Position numbers and translations under genes: made by a program. Shown here one piece after another: positions 44,733 to 53,843 of a stretch of DNA of 64,000 nt (the first letter of the stretch is position 1; each line of letters begins with the position of its first letter). The notes below the pieces were generated by a model. It saw nothing but the letters and a program-made list of their open reading frames with translations. It was not told where the DNA came from and ran no database searches. The stretch comes from Oscillospiraceae bacterium (GTDB lineage Bacteria > Bacillota_A > Clostridia > Oscillospirales > WRJC01): positions 1-64,000 of the forward strand of contig WRJC01000004.1 of the NCBI GenBank assembly GCA_009782405.1, in the 5' to 3' direction.

Positions 44733-45347
44733 ATGTATTATCACATAGAGGGCATATTGGCATACAAAGACGCCAATTTGGCGGTCATTGACTGCGGCGG
44801 GGTGGGCTACAAGCTGAACATAAGCTATACCACTTATTCGAAGCTCCCCGAAACGGGAAGCAAAACAAAATTGTTCGCGCATTTGCTCGTAAAAGATGAT
44901 GCGCTCGATTTGCTCGGTTTTGGCGATTTGGCCGAAAAGAACGCTTTTCTGATGCTCACTTCGATTTCGGGGATCGGGGCAAAAGTCGCAAGCTCGGTGC
45001 TTTCGGTGATGACCCCCGAAAGGTTCGCCTTTGCCGTGGCTTCCGGAGATTACAAGGAAATTTCGGCGGCACACGGGGTCAGCGCGAAAACGGCGCAGAA
45101 GATAATCCTCGAGCTGAAAGACAAAATAGACAAAGACAGCGCTTCTTCGGCAAAATCGGGCACAGGCGGGATCGATTATCCGGATTCCGTTTCTCCCGCC
45201 GCAGGCAATGTCAGGGGAGATGCGGTAATTGCGCTCATGGCTTTGGGTTTTTCCAGGACGGAAGCGGGCGACGCGCTCAAAAACATCGATTTTTCCAAGC
45301 CGCTCGAAGAAATAATCAAACTCGCCCTCCGCAATTTCGCGAAATAG
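44733..45347 (+). CDS. ruvA: Holliday junction branch-migration protein RuvA
   Basis: A 204-residue RuvA. The N-terminal OB fold opens with YYHIEGILAYK. Helix-hairpin-helix segments lie at about 72-82 (LTSISGIGAK) and 106-116 (AAHGVSAKTA). The C-terminal domain III (about 150-204) binds RuvB. TAGGAG precedes the ATG. It is 27 bases after ruvC. Confidence 0.96.
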   Translation: MYYHIEGILAYKDANLAVIDCGGVGYKLNISYTTYSKLPETGSKTKLFAHLLVKDDALDLLGFGDLAEKNAFLMLTSISGIGAKVASSVLSVMTPERFAFAVASGDYKEISAAHGVSAKTAQKIILELKDKIDKDSASSAKSGTGGIDYPDSVSPAAGNVRGDAVIALMALGFSRTEAGDALKNIDFSKPLEEIIKLALRNFAK

Positions 45348-45409
45348 GGAGCTGCCCGCCCGCAGAAGCGCTTGCATATACACAAACCAAGAAGGGATAG
45401 TAATATTAT

Positions 45410-46498
45410 ATGGATACGGACAAAAACAATGCTGCCGACAATTACGGCGAATACGACGAAGATGAGCGCATGCGCGTGGTTTCGACGAAATATCAGGACG
45501 ACGACAGCAATGCGGAGCTTTCGCTGAGACCAAAAACCCTGAGGGAATACATAGGCCAGGACAAAGTCAAGGAAAACCTCAAGGTTTTCATCGAAGCGGC
45601 AAAAGAAAGAAACGAGAGCCTGGACCACGTTTTGCTGTATGGTCCCCCGGGGCTCGGAAAAACCACTTTGGCTGCAATAATCGCGAACGAGATGGGCGTC
45701 ACCCTGCGCACCACTTCCGGGCCCGCCATAGAGAGGCCGGGCGATTTGGCCGCGATTTTGACAGGGCTCGCCGACGGCGACGTTATGTTCATCGACGAAA
45801 TCCACAGGCTGTCGAGGATAGTCGAAGAGGCTTTGTATGCGGCGATGGAGGACTATGTTTTCGACATAGTGATCGGCAAGGGGCCATCTGCCAGGAGCAT
45901 ACGGATCGATTTGCCGAAATTCACCCTCGTGGGCGCAACCACGAGGGCAGGCCAGCTCTCCTCCCCGCTGCGCGACAGGTTCGGCATCATACAAAGGCTC
46001 GATTTGTACACAAAAGAGCAGCTTGTCATAATTGCCAAGCGAAGCGCGGCAGTTTTGGGAATGGAAATCGACGAGAGCGGCGCGTCCGAAATCGCATCCC
46101 GCTCCAGGGGAACCCCGCGCGTGGCCAACAGGATACTAAAAAGGGTGCGCGACTTCGCACAGGTCAGGGCGCACGGGATTATCGACAGCGAAGTCGCCGA
46201 CTTGGCGCTCACCATGCTCGAAATCGACAAGCTCGGCCTCGATTCCACGGACAGGAAGATGCTCGAAGCCGTCATCAAATTTTTCGACGGCGGCCCGGTG
46301 GGCCTCGACACTCTGGCGGCGACGATAAACGAAGAAGCCATAACTTTGGAAGACGCGGTGGAGCCGTTTCTTCTGCAAATCGGATTTTTGAACCGGACCC
46401 CGCGCGGCAGATGCGCCACAAGGGGGGCTTACGAACATTTGCAGATGGAATACAGGGCAAACCTGTACAACCAAATATCGCTCGACGACATCGATTGA
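45410..46498 (+). CDS. ruvB: Holliday junction branch-migration ATPase RuvB
   Basis: A 362-residue AAA+ helicase motor. Walker A is GPPGLGKTT near 76-84, Walker [10 protein letters not shown], sensor 1 VGATTRAG, and the C-terminal winged helix binds DNA. The N-terminus has about 20 extra, acidic residues ([13 protein letters not shown] region) relative to E. coli RuvB. It is the third gene of the ruvCAB group. Confidence 0.97.
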   Translation: MDTDKNNAADNYGEYDEDERMRVVSTKYQDDDSNAELSLRPKTLREYIGQDKVKENLKVFIEAAKERNESLDHVLLYGPPGLGKTTLAAIIANEMGVTLRTTSGPAIERPGDLAAILTGLADGDVMFIDEIHRLSRIVEEALYAAMEDYVFDIVIGKGPSARSIRIDLPKFTLVGATTRAGQLSSPLRDRFGIIQRLDLYTKEQLVIIAKRSAAVLGMEIDESGASEIASRSRGTPRVANRILKRVRDFAQVRAHGIIDSEVADLALTMLEIDKLGLDSTDRKMLEAVIKFFDGGPVGLDTLAATINEEAITLEDAVEPFLLQIGFLNRTPRGRCATRGAYEHLQMEYRANLYNQISLDDID

Positions 46499-46505
46499 AA
46501 ATCAA

Positions 46506-47372
46506 ATGATATACGAAAAAAATTGGGAAGATTACGCCCTGATCGACGCTTCCGGCAAAAACAGGCTGGAGCGCTGGGGCAGGTACATATTGGTGCGCCC
46601 GGATCCGCAAGCCATATGGTCACAAAAAAACAGCGATCTTTGGGATATGGCCGATGCCGTGTACAGGCGCTCGCCGAGCGGCGGCGGCGCGTGGGAGCAA
46701 AAAAAAAGGCTGCCGGGGAAATGGATCATCGGATACGGGCCGCTCGGCATAAGTTTCGAGGTTTCGCCAATGGGCTTTAAGCATATGGGCGTTTTTCCCG
46801 AACAAGCGGCCAATTGGAATTACGCGAATGAAACCATAACAAAGGCGGGGCGGAAAATAAGCGCCCTCAACCTTTTCGCCTATACGGGCGGAGCCACGCT
46901 TGCCTGCGCGAAGGCGGGGGCGAGCGTTTGCCACGTGGATGCGCAAAAAAACATAATAAACATGGCAAAACGCAATGCGGAGCTGTCCGGGCTCGAAAAT
47001 GCGGATATCAGGTATATTTCCGACGATTGCGCCGGATTTGTGGCCCGCGAAGCCAGACGGGGCAAAAAATACGATGCGGTGATCTTGGATCCGCCTTCAT
47101 ACGGCAGGGGCGCAAACGGCGAGATGTGGAAAATCGAGGACGATTTGTTTGGCCTTCTCAAGCTGATTGGAAACATATTGTCCGACGATCCGCTGTTTGT
47201 GCTGGTGAACCTGTACACGGCGGGGCTCGCGCCTTCGTGCGCGGGCTACATGTTATCGCTTGTGTTTGCAAAACGATTTGGGGGCAGCGTCGAATCCGAC
47301 GAAATCGGCATACTAACCGAAAGCGCAAAAGCCCCGTTTCCCTGCGGGGCTTTTGCGAGGTGGAGCAAATAA
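46506..47372 (+). CDS. SAM-dependent rRNA methyltransferase (RlmI/PF10672-like)
   Basis: A 288-residue class I methyltransferase. The SAM motif NLFAYTGGATLAC and the catalytic-loop motif DPPSYGRG match the RlmI/RlmK-type 23S rRNA cytosine methyltransferases, but there is no N-terminal PUA domain. The specific target base is unknown. It follows ruvB by 7 bases without a strong ribosome site, suggesting coupling. Its last codons form a perfect hairpin (separate entry). Confidence 0.85.
   Translation: MIYEKNWEDYALIDASGKNRLERWGRYILVRPDPQAIWSQKNSDLWDMADAVYRRSPSGGGAWEQKKRLPGKWIIGYGPLGISFEVSPMGFKHMGVFPEQAANWNYANETITKAGRKISALNLFAYTGGATLACAKAGASVCHVDAQKNIINMAKRNAELSGLENADIRYISDDCAGFVAREARRGKKYDAVILDPPSYGRGANGEMWKIEDDLFGLLKLIGNILSDDPLFVLVNLYTAGLAPSCAGYMLSLVFAKRFGGSVESDEIGILTESAKAPFPCGAFARWSK
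47324..47357 (+). terminator. Hairpin embedded in the 3' end of the methyltransferase gene
   Basis: A perfect 13-base stem, CGCAAAAGCCCCG / CGGGGCTTTTGCG, with an 8-base loop, ending 13 bases before the stop codon end. The T-stretch is only four bases within the stem. It probably ends the ruv transcript while still encoding protein (AKAPFPCGAFA). Confidence 0.65.
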
Positions 47373-47416
47373 ACCCCCAATTTTACATTTATCGGGTAAA
47401 AATGGCATTCCCGCGA

Positions 47417-48898
47417 TTAACCGTTGGATTCGACGGCATCTAATATTTTGTCGAGCATTTTTTGTTTTGCGTCCGCGTTTTTTTCGAAATAAGAAGCATA
47501 ATCTGTATTTTTTTTCTGCAGCAAATCGCGTATTCCCCCGATATATATTTCGTAATTTATATCCAAATCGTACACGCAGCCGCTGTATATGATATCAAGC
47601 ATTTCGATGGATTCCTCGTCCCGGGTCAGTTTCACATTCATAAGAACGTCATAGAACGCCGGGACGCAGTATTTATACGATTCCGCAGACAGAGCCTCTA
47701 TTATAACCCCCTCTTTTTCCGGATCATTTACAGTCGATGGTATGGCCATAAACCCGTTCCAAGACAAATTGATGTATTTTTCCTGGATTTCGTCGTATTT
47801 GGGCCACGGCAGAATGCCGTAATCCACTTCGCTGTCCCTGTATCTGACAGCTTGGGGAAGCGGGTCGAAATGGAACAGAACGCGGCCCGTAGACATCGGA
47901 AGGGCGGATATGTACTGGTCGCCCATCGCCCCGTAGGGAAATGTGAAAGTTATCGTTTTGTCGTTTATCAGGGCATCATATTTTTCGAGTATGCTGTGCA
48001 TCTTTTCGATTTCGGCGTTTATCACAAGGCGCCCGTCATCGTCCTTTGCGACGCCCTTCACATTGCAGGAAGGTCCGATCGAATGGAAATACCAGTCAAA
48101 CTGCGTCACAAGGCCGTACTGGTCCTGATCTGTCCATTGACCGTCCCCGTCCAAATCTTTCGCCACAACTTTCGCCATTTCATGCATTTTGTCTATGGTC
48201 CATTGACCGCTGCGAACTAATGCATACGGATTTTCGAGCCCGTAATCGGCGACCATGCCTTTATTGAAAAAAACGGCATTGGGTTCGGGGATTATGAAAT
48301 CAGACACGGCGAAATACAATTTGCCGCGTATGGAGAGAGTTTCTGTGGCGTCCCGGTTCCACCACGGCTTCGAGAAATTGATCGCGGGGATTGCATTCCA
48401 GTCCAATACATAATTTTCGGTCATAAGCGGAACAAGCCCGCCGCAGTGCGTGAGAGCCAAATCGTATTCATGGGAACCGGCTTTCACGGTGTTTCCGATG
48501 GCGCTTATAATTTCCATTCCGCTGGCCCATCCGAGGTTGATCGGCGCTATTTCGATATTGAACCTTTCCTCGGTGTGTTTTTGCCTGTAATATATCGCGT
48601 CGTTCATCGCTTCGCCGATTTCCTCGTCAGCGAACTGGTACCGCTGATATGAAGACCAGTCGATGTATATGATCGCAAATTTTTCTCCCCCGTAATCTTT
48701 TTCCGGCAAATCATCAGCCACAGCCAAACGCGGATCCAAATCGCCCGAATCGAATTTTGTGTCCTCATCTGCGCCGTCTTGTTTTTCGGGATTTTTTGCA
48801 TCTTGTTTCGCATTTTCGCATGAAGGCAAGAAAATCGCAAATACCGCGGCAAAACACAACGCCCAAACCATCGTTTTCCTGAATTTTTTCGCTTTCAT
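47417..48898 (-). CDS. Extracellular solute-binding lipoprotein (orphan, SBP3)
   Basis: A 493-residue binding lipoprotein with lipobox FLPSC, lipidated Cys27, and an acidic linker to about residue 60. The EF-hand-like loop D-L-D-G-D-G is at 248-259. Shared family blocks include SKPWWN (176-181), SGQWTIDKM and RDEESIEM. It starts 22 bases after the GH4 stop, with GGAG upstream, so GH4 and SBP3 form a two-gene operon. A glycoside ligand matching GH4 is the simplest idea. No permease is encoded nearby. Confidence 0.9.
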   Translation of the reverse strand: MKAKKFRKTMVWALCFAAVFAIFLPSCENAKQDAKNPEKQDGADEDTKFDSGDLDPRLAVADDLPEKDYGGEKFAIIYIDWSSYQRYQFADEEIGEAMNDAIYYRQKHTEERFNIEIAPINLGWASGMEIISAIGNTVKAGSHEYDLALTHCGGLVPLMTENYVLDWNAIPAINFSKPWWNRDATETLSIRGKLYFAVSDFIIPEPNAVFFNKGMVADYGLENPYALVRSGQWTIDKMHEMAKVVAKDLDGDGQWTDQDQYGLVTQFDWYFHSIGPSCNVKGVAKDDDGRLVINAEIEKMHSILEKYDALINDKTITFTFPYGAMGDQYISALPMSTGRVLFHFDPLPQAVRYRDSEVDYGILPWPKYDEIQEKYINLSWNGFMAIPSTVNDPEKEGVIIEALSAESYKYCVPAFYDVLMNVKLTRDEESIEMLDIIYSGCVYDLDINYEIYIGGIRDLLQKKNTDYASYFEKNADAKQKMLDKILDAVESNG

Positions 48899-48920
48899 AA
48901 ATAAAACTCCAATCTGTGTT

Positions 48921-50237
48921 TCAAATAAAATGGGGCAAATAATCTTTGTGCGTTTCCAATATGCAATCCGCTATTTTTTCGGCAGTTTGCCTGTTTGCCG
49001 CCACCAAATCGGCCATTAGCGCTTGAATTACCATGTTCCTGTCGCCGCTCAGCGACGCTTCCACGGTCAAAGCGTGCGAGGCGACGACGCGTTGCAAAAT
49101 GGCGTTGATCCCCGCGGGCATTTCTCCGCAATTGTACGGGTGGAACCCCGAACCGTTCACAAGGGCGGTCACTTCCAGCACAGCGTCTGAGGGAAGGTTC
49201 AAAACGATTCCGTTGTTGGGAAGGTTTACCGTCCGCTCCACGGCTTTGCCGCTGCCTAACGCCGCCATGACCACATCGATAAACAAGTCTTCGTCGCGGA
49301 ACGTGCAACCCGCCGCAGTTTCTTCGGGCAGCACCGTCAATGGTTTGCGCCCATATGCCTGCGCCTCCATTTCCTCGCATACATCGTCCCAGTACCTCGC
49401 GTACCGTTCGAAATCATGCCCCCCGTCCACGCCGAACGTCTTTCCGTAATATGCGCCTTTGGCCTGCGTCGGCGGCATGAATTCGCATATATGGCCGTCT
49501 CCCACCGCCGGGAACGCCCCGAAAGTTTCAAACAGTTCCCATGTGAATTGGCCCCCCACGCGTTTTGCCTCGTCATTCGCCATCGCCTCACGGACCCGGT
49601 TCCATGCGCTTTTGCCGTTGTGCGTAAACTGCGTGATCCATGTGAAATGGTTGACCCCAACCGCTTTGCTCCACGTTTCTTCAAAAGGCGCGCCTATCAC
49701 ATTGGCAAGCTGACGCTGTATGTCCGTCACCCCGTAACACAACCCGATAGTTTTTGTTTTGCTGTATTTGTTCAGCGCCCAGCAATTTACAGACATGGGA
49801 TTGGTGAAGTTCACAAACAACGCGTTTGGACACAGTTTTTCCATATCCGACGCCACCTCCAGCAGCACGGGGATTGTCCTCATGGCTCTTGACAGGCCGC
49901 CCGCCCCGAATGTATCGCCCGTGCTTTGATATATGTCGAACTGGCGGAACATGAACACGTCCTGTTCCCACGCTTTTCTGCCCCCTACCCCTATTGTCGA
50001 AACAACGACGTCCGCGCCGCCCAACACGTCAAGCCGGTTTGTCGAACCGACGATTTTCACGCCGGCTTTGTAATGTTCCGTCAGCCTGCGCCCCAAATTC
50101 AAAGCTATATCCAAGCACTTTCCGTCGATGTCAACCATGCGGAGCTCCCAATCGCCGCCGTACTTTATGACGCTTTCAACAATGCCTTTGGTAAAATACG
50201 TGCTGCCCACGCCGAGCATTACGATCGACTTCATCAT
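48921..50237 (-). CDS. Glycoside hydrolase family 4 (NAD- and metal-dependent)
   Basis: A 438-residue GH4 enzyme. The NAD-binding MLGVGSTYF opens the protein. The FTNPMS motif (144-149), metal ligands Cys167 (GLCYG) and His197 (GVNHF) are all in place. GH4 uses an oxidation-elimination mechanism on alpha- or beta-glucosides, galactosides, glucuronides or their phosphates. The FTNP/CYG pattern fits alpha-glucosidase/alpha-galactosidase/glucuronidase-like members, but I cannot fix the substrate. The start is one of two adjacent ATGs (50237 or 50234), with AAGGGA upstream. Confidence 0.92.
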   Translation of the reverse strand: MMKSIVMLGVGSTYFTKGIVESVIKYGGDWELRMVDIDGKCLDIALNLGRRLTEHYKAGVKIVGSTNRLDVLGGADVVVSTIGVGGRKAWEQDVFMFRQFDIYQSTGDTFGAGGLSRAMRTIPVLLEVASDMEKLCPNALFVNFTNPMSVNCWALNKYSKTKTIGLCYGVTDIQRQLANVIGAPFEETWSKAVGVNHFTWITQFTHNGKSAWNRVREAMANDEAKRVGGQFTWELFETFGAFPAVGDGHICEFMPPTQAKGAYYGKTFGVDGGHDFERYARYWDDVCEEMEAQAYGRKPLTVLPEETAAGCTFRDEDLFIDVVMAALGSGKAVERTVNLPNNGIVLNLPSDAVLEVTALVNGSGFHPYNCGEMPAGINAILQRVVASHALTVEASLSGDRNMVIQALMADLVAANRQTAEKIADCILETHKDYLPHFI

Positions 50238-50275
50238 TATGCACCGTCCCTTTAAAATAATTTCATATAGATAGA

Positions 50276-50304
50276 ATGATAGCATATATGAAAATTTTTG
50301 TCAA
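50276..50304 (-). promoter_or_regulatory. Promoter of the GH4-SBP3 operon
   Basis: On the minus strand: TTGACA (50299-50304), 17-base spacer, TATCAT (50276-50281), 39 bases before the GH4 start. It lies in the 95-base gap shared with the divergent mttB-like gene. Confidence 0.8.
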
Positions 50305-50332
50305 CAACAAATCTGTTTTTGCGGAGGATTAT

Positions 50333-51718
50333 ATGTATAACGGGATAAAATTCACAAAAAATTCTGAAATCGAAAGCATTGCCGAAACTTCGTTTTGCAT
50401 TTTGGATGAATGCGGCGTATCTGTGGAACATGAAAAACTCGCCAAACTCATCTGCAAATACAATCCAACAAACATTCGATTTTCCGGAAACAGAATATAT
50501 GTAAAAGCCGGTTTTGCGCGCGATTATTTCAATTCGTTTTGTGGCGCGGGCATGAGCTCAAATCACCCCCGCATATCGGCGGCGGCGGAGATATATAACG
50601 GGCCGTATCTTGATCCATATGACGGAACCTTCAAAGAATGGACCCAAGAGAGGCTTCTCGCCTATATAAAACTCGCGAAAAATTTGCCGCACATAGAATC
50701 CGCATCAATGCTCGGATGTCCCATAAGCGGCATTCCGCCGCGGCAAATACCTCTGATGGAAAAGCTGTACTCGTTCAAATACGGAATGGCGAATCCGTCT
50801 TCCATATGGGATACGTCTCTTTGCCGGGCGATTTATGAAATATGGGAAATATATGCAAATGAACGCGGCGCGAACATATCCGATGTGTTTTGCGGCACGG
50901 TCTATTTAGTGTCCCCCCTCAAAATGGGGCATATAGAATCCGAGCAAATACTTTGGTTTAGAGATCGCGGGCTGAAAGTCGGCGTCGGCAATATGCCGAC
51001 CCTCGGGCTTAGCGCACCTATCTCCCCGGCTGGCGGCATAGCGCTAAATATCGCCGAGCAGCTGTTTTTGTCGATTATGCGGGCGGCGCTGCATGGGGAT
51101 AAATATTTTTGCCTGACTTGCGGAATATCCGTTTTGGACATGCGCACCTGCGCTTTCCAATACGGCCGCCCCGAACGACTTTTGATGAACAATGCGATAA
51201 CGGACATCGCCCGTTATTATAATATCCCATGCTGGACGAGCGGCGGGCTGTCTGACGCGAAAGTGCCCTCTTATGAAGCGGGCGCGCAAAAAATAAGTGC
51301 GGCGATCATGAATATGATGAAAGGCCAGAATGGATATATCGCCGCAGGGCTGCTTTCGGTGGACGAAGTTCATTCCCCGGCGCAAATGGTTTTGGACAAC
51401 GAAGCTTCCGGATATTTGAAACGGATATTTCAGGGGTTCGCCGTCGAAAAGTCCGACCTCGCCCTTGAAACGACGAGGGAATGCGCCGAAAAAAACGCGC
51501 TCTTCGTCGAGCAGCCGCATACGGCTGAAAACGCGCGGAACTGCATATGGGAACCGGCTGTATTTTCGCGCGAAACATTTGGCAGCTGGAATGGCAAAAA
51601 TGATTATGACAGGGCGCGGGAAGCGGCGATTGCGATAATGGAAGGGCCCGCCTTAAAATCTCAGATAAGCGAAGAGTGCGAAAACCGCATTTTAAAGATT
51701 ATCGATAACTGCAAATAA
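50333..51718 (+). CDS. MttB-like trimethylamine methyltransferase superfamily protein (non-pyrrolysine)
   Basis: A 461-residue member of the MttB superfamily (PF06253). The frame has no in-frame UAG, so it is a non-pyrrolysine type. Characterised relatives (MtgB, MtpB, MtcB) demethylate glycine betaine, proline betaine or carnitine onto a corrinoid protein. Neither a corrinoid partner nor a reductive activase lies nearby. The ATG at 50333 has GGAGG 5 bases upstream; earlier frames overlap the divergent promoter. SBP4 starts 29 bases downstream, so this enzyme and a binding protein form an operon. Confidence 0.85.
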   Translation: MYNGIKFTKNSEIESIAETSFCILDECGVSVEHEKLAKLICKYNPTNIRFSGNRIYVKAGFARDYFNSFCGAGMSSNHPRISAAAEIYNGPYLDPYDGTFKEWTQERLLAYIKLAKNLPHIESASMLGCPISGIPPRQIPLMEKLYSFKYGMANPSSIWDTSLCRAIYEIWEIYANERGANISDVFCGTVYLVSPLKMGHIESEQILWFRDRGLKVGVGNMPTLGLSAPISPAGGIALNIAEQLFLSIMRAALHGDKYFCLTCGISVLDMRTCAFQYGRPERLLMNNAITDIARYYNIPCWTSGGLSDAKVPSYEAGAQKISAAIMNMMKGQNGYIAAGLLSVDEVHSPAQMVLDNEASGYLKRIFQGFAVEKSDLALETTRECAEKNALFVEQPHTAENARNCIWEPAVFSRETFGSWNGKNDYDRAREAAIAIMEGPALKSQISEECENRILKIIDNCK

Positions 51719-51747
51719 CAATGTATTTAAAATGGAGGGATACTGCC

Positions 51748-53235
51748 ATGAAAATGAAAAAAGCGATATTTCTAGCCTTCGTCGCAGCAATCGCAATGAC
51801 ATGCTTTTTCAGCTGTGCGAACGAAGACAAAAAAAACGATGCATCGTCGACGGCCACAGATCCTGCGGCGATTTCGGAAAGCGAAAATATATACGGCGAA
51901 ACGATGGAAAACATATGGGATATTATTCCGGCGGAAGATTTCGGAGGATATGAGTTCAATTTCATAAAAATCGAAAACGACCTATGGGCGACTTCCGACG
52001 TTATTGTCGAAAAAGAAACCGGAAACGGCATTTTGGACGAAATGTACAGGAGAAACAAAAAAATCGAGGAAAAATACAATATACGCCTAACCGAAACCGT
52101 GCGCGACGACCCGTATCAGACTCTAAAAAAAAGCGTGACGGCGGGAGATTTTGAATTTGACGCAATTTATGACCGGACGAACAACCTTGCGGCAATATCT
52201 TCACAAGCGATCTTGCATAATCTGCCCGATGTGCCAAATATCGAATTGAATAACCCTTGGTGGGACTCTTCCTGCATAAAAGATCTTTCGATATCCGGCA
52301 AACTGTATTTTGTTACAGGAGAGGCGAACCTGCATTACAACGACGACACATGGATTTTGATGTTCAACAAAAATATGATGCGCGACTTGGGCCTCGAAAA
52401 TCTTTATCGGCTGGTTCTTGACGGCAAGTGGACATTAGATAAATTTTACGATATGATGACCGCCGCGAGCGCGGATTTAAACGGAAACGGGGAACCTGAT
52501 TTTGACGACCGTTTTGGTTTGTTGTCCCATTTGGATGTATATCCCGCTTTTTTATTCGGCGCCGACGAAAGATTATTTTCCAAAAACAGCGCGGATTTGC
52601 CCGTCATCGAGTTAAACGGCTCGAATTTCGCGTCCAAATTCATAAAAGTGTGCGAAATGCTGTCCGATAAAAACATGACGGCGATATGGCAAAGGGACAG
52701 CTATATTTTTTTGGGCGGCGACGAATGGACATGGCAAAATATATTTTTTGAAGGCAGGGCGTTATTGTTCGCCGAAGTTCTGGGAACGCTCCATTTGTCG
52801 AACATGAGGAACATGCAGGAAAATTTCGGATTGCTCCCGGTTCCGAAATATGACGAAAATCAAGCTGACTATATCAGCACAGTATTGGCGTCAACTTTGG
52901 CGCTCGGGGTTCCTTCCAACGCGGAAAACCCGGAAAGGACCGGGCTTATCTTGGAAGCGTTGTCCGCAGAGTCTTACAGCAGCGTCATACCCGTTTATTA
53001 CGACGTGGCCCTGCAGTACAAACTCACGCGGGACGAAGAATCGGTAAAAATGCTCGACATCATAAGAAAAGTCCGAAGATACGACCTCGGTTCGGTGTAC
53101 GGTTTCGGCAGCGTGGCTTTCGACACGGCCAATATGATGATGAAAAACGATCAGAATATAGCGTCATATGTCGAAAAGGCGCAAAGCAAGGCGGAAAAAT
53201 CAATCAATGCGATAATAGGGGCTTACGAGAATTGA
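51748..53235 (+). CDS. Extracellular solute-binding lipoprotein (orphan, SBP4)
   Basis: A 495-residue binding lipoprotein with lipobox CFFSC and lipidated Cys23. The ATG at 51748 has GGAGGG 8 bases upstream. The EF-hand-like loop D-L-N-G-N-G is at 243-254. Family blocks FGGYEF (65-70), NPWW and RDEESVKM are present. It is cotranscribed with the MttB-like methyltransferase, which raises the possibility that it binds a methylated amine and not a sugar. No permease is adjacent. Confidence 0.9.
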   Translation: MKMKKAIFLAFVAAIAMTCFFSCANEDKKNDASSTATDPAAISESENIYGETMENIWDIIPAEDFGGYEFNFIKIENDLWATSDVIVEKETGNGILDEMYRRNKKIEEKYNIRLTETVRDDPYQTLKKSVTAGDFEFDAIYDRTNNLAAISSQAILHNLPDVPNIELNNPWWDSSCIKDLSISGKLYFVTGEANLHYNDDTWILMFNKNMMRDLGLENLYRLVLDGKWTLDKFYDMMTAASADLNGNGEPDFDDRFGLLSHLDVYPAFLFGADERLFSKNSADLPVIELNGSNFASKFIKVCEMLSDKNMTAIWQRDSYIFLGGDEWTWQNIFFEGRALLFAEVLGTLHLSNMRNMQENFGLLPVPKYDENQADYISTVLASTLALGVPSNAENPERTGLILEALSAESYSSVIPVYYDVALQYKLTRDEESVKMLDIIRKVRRYDLGSVYGFGSVAFDTANMMMKNDQNIASYVEKAQSKAEKSINAIIGAYEN

Positions 53236-53286
53236 AAACAATCCGAAAGCCGGGGGCGATCTCAATTTGTTTGCTATCAGCCAAGT

Positions 53287-53730
53287 TCAACCGCCGACGG
53301 TTTCGTAAGGCCAGTCGAAAATGCCTCCAAAGTCATATACATTCGTATAGCCCATTTCTGCCAGTTCCCTTGCGGCATTCTCGCTTCTGCGGCCGCTCCG
53401 GCAATATACGAGGATTACGGCATTCTTATCCGGCAATTCCAATTCGGCGCGCTTTGTTATTTCGTAATCCGGCAGGAGCATTGCCCCGCCGATCCGATTT
53501 TCCCTGTATTCTTCTTCCGTCCGCACGTCAAGCAGTATATAACTTTCGGACGATTCCATCATTTCCCGCGCTTCTTCTGCGGATATTTTGCGGTAAACGC
53601 CTTCAGCGGACATTTTGGCCGAATCATCCGACGCGTCTTCAATCGGCAAAGCGGGATTTTTGTCCGCATTTGCTCCGCAGGAACGCAAAAACATTATACA
53701 AACCACCAATAAAAAGATATTTTTGCCCAT
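53287..53730 (-). CDS. Rhodanese-domain lipoprotein
   Basis: A 147-residue exported protein with a short signal and lipobox FLRSC (Cys18). The single rhodanese domain spans about 48-147 and carries the active-site loop with Cys110 in YCRSGRRS. Such proteins carry persulfide sulfur or act in redox chemistry outside the membrane; the partner is unknown. It is monocistronic and convergent with SBP4. The 113-base gap upstream holds a hairpin but no clear promoter. Confidence 0.9.
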   Translation of the reverse strand: MGKNIFLLVVCIMFLRSCGANADKNPALPIEDASDDSAKMSAEGVYRKISAEEAREMMESSESYILLDVRTEEEYRENRIGGAMLLPDYEITKRAELELPDKNAVILVYCRSGRRSENAARELAEMGYTNVYDFGGIFDWPYETVGG

Positions 53731-53784
53731 ATGATAAAATCCTCAAAATCGATATCCGTCATCAGTTTTCGCAAACATGCAAAG

Positions 53785-53809
53785 GGGATACTCCCATTTT
53801 GAGCATCCC
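53785..53809 (-). terminator. Hairpin downstream of the CBM9-like gene
   Basis: GGGATACTC / GAGCATCCC with a 7-base loop and one mismatch, 35-59 bases past the CBM9-like stop on the minus strand. It is followed by CTTT only, so it is a weak terminator candidate. Confidence 0.4.
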
Positions 53810-53843
53810 ACATTGCAGCTAAGCATAGCAATCGCTTGCTTTT

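Noticed and set aside
50276..51718. Pyrrolysine-containing MttB
   Set aside because: The reading frame has no in-frame UAG and no pyl genes are present.
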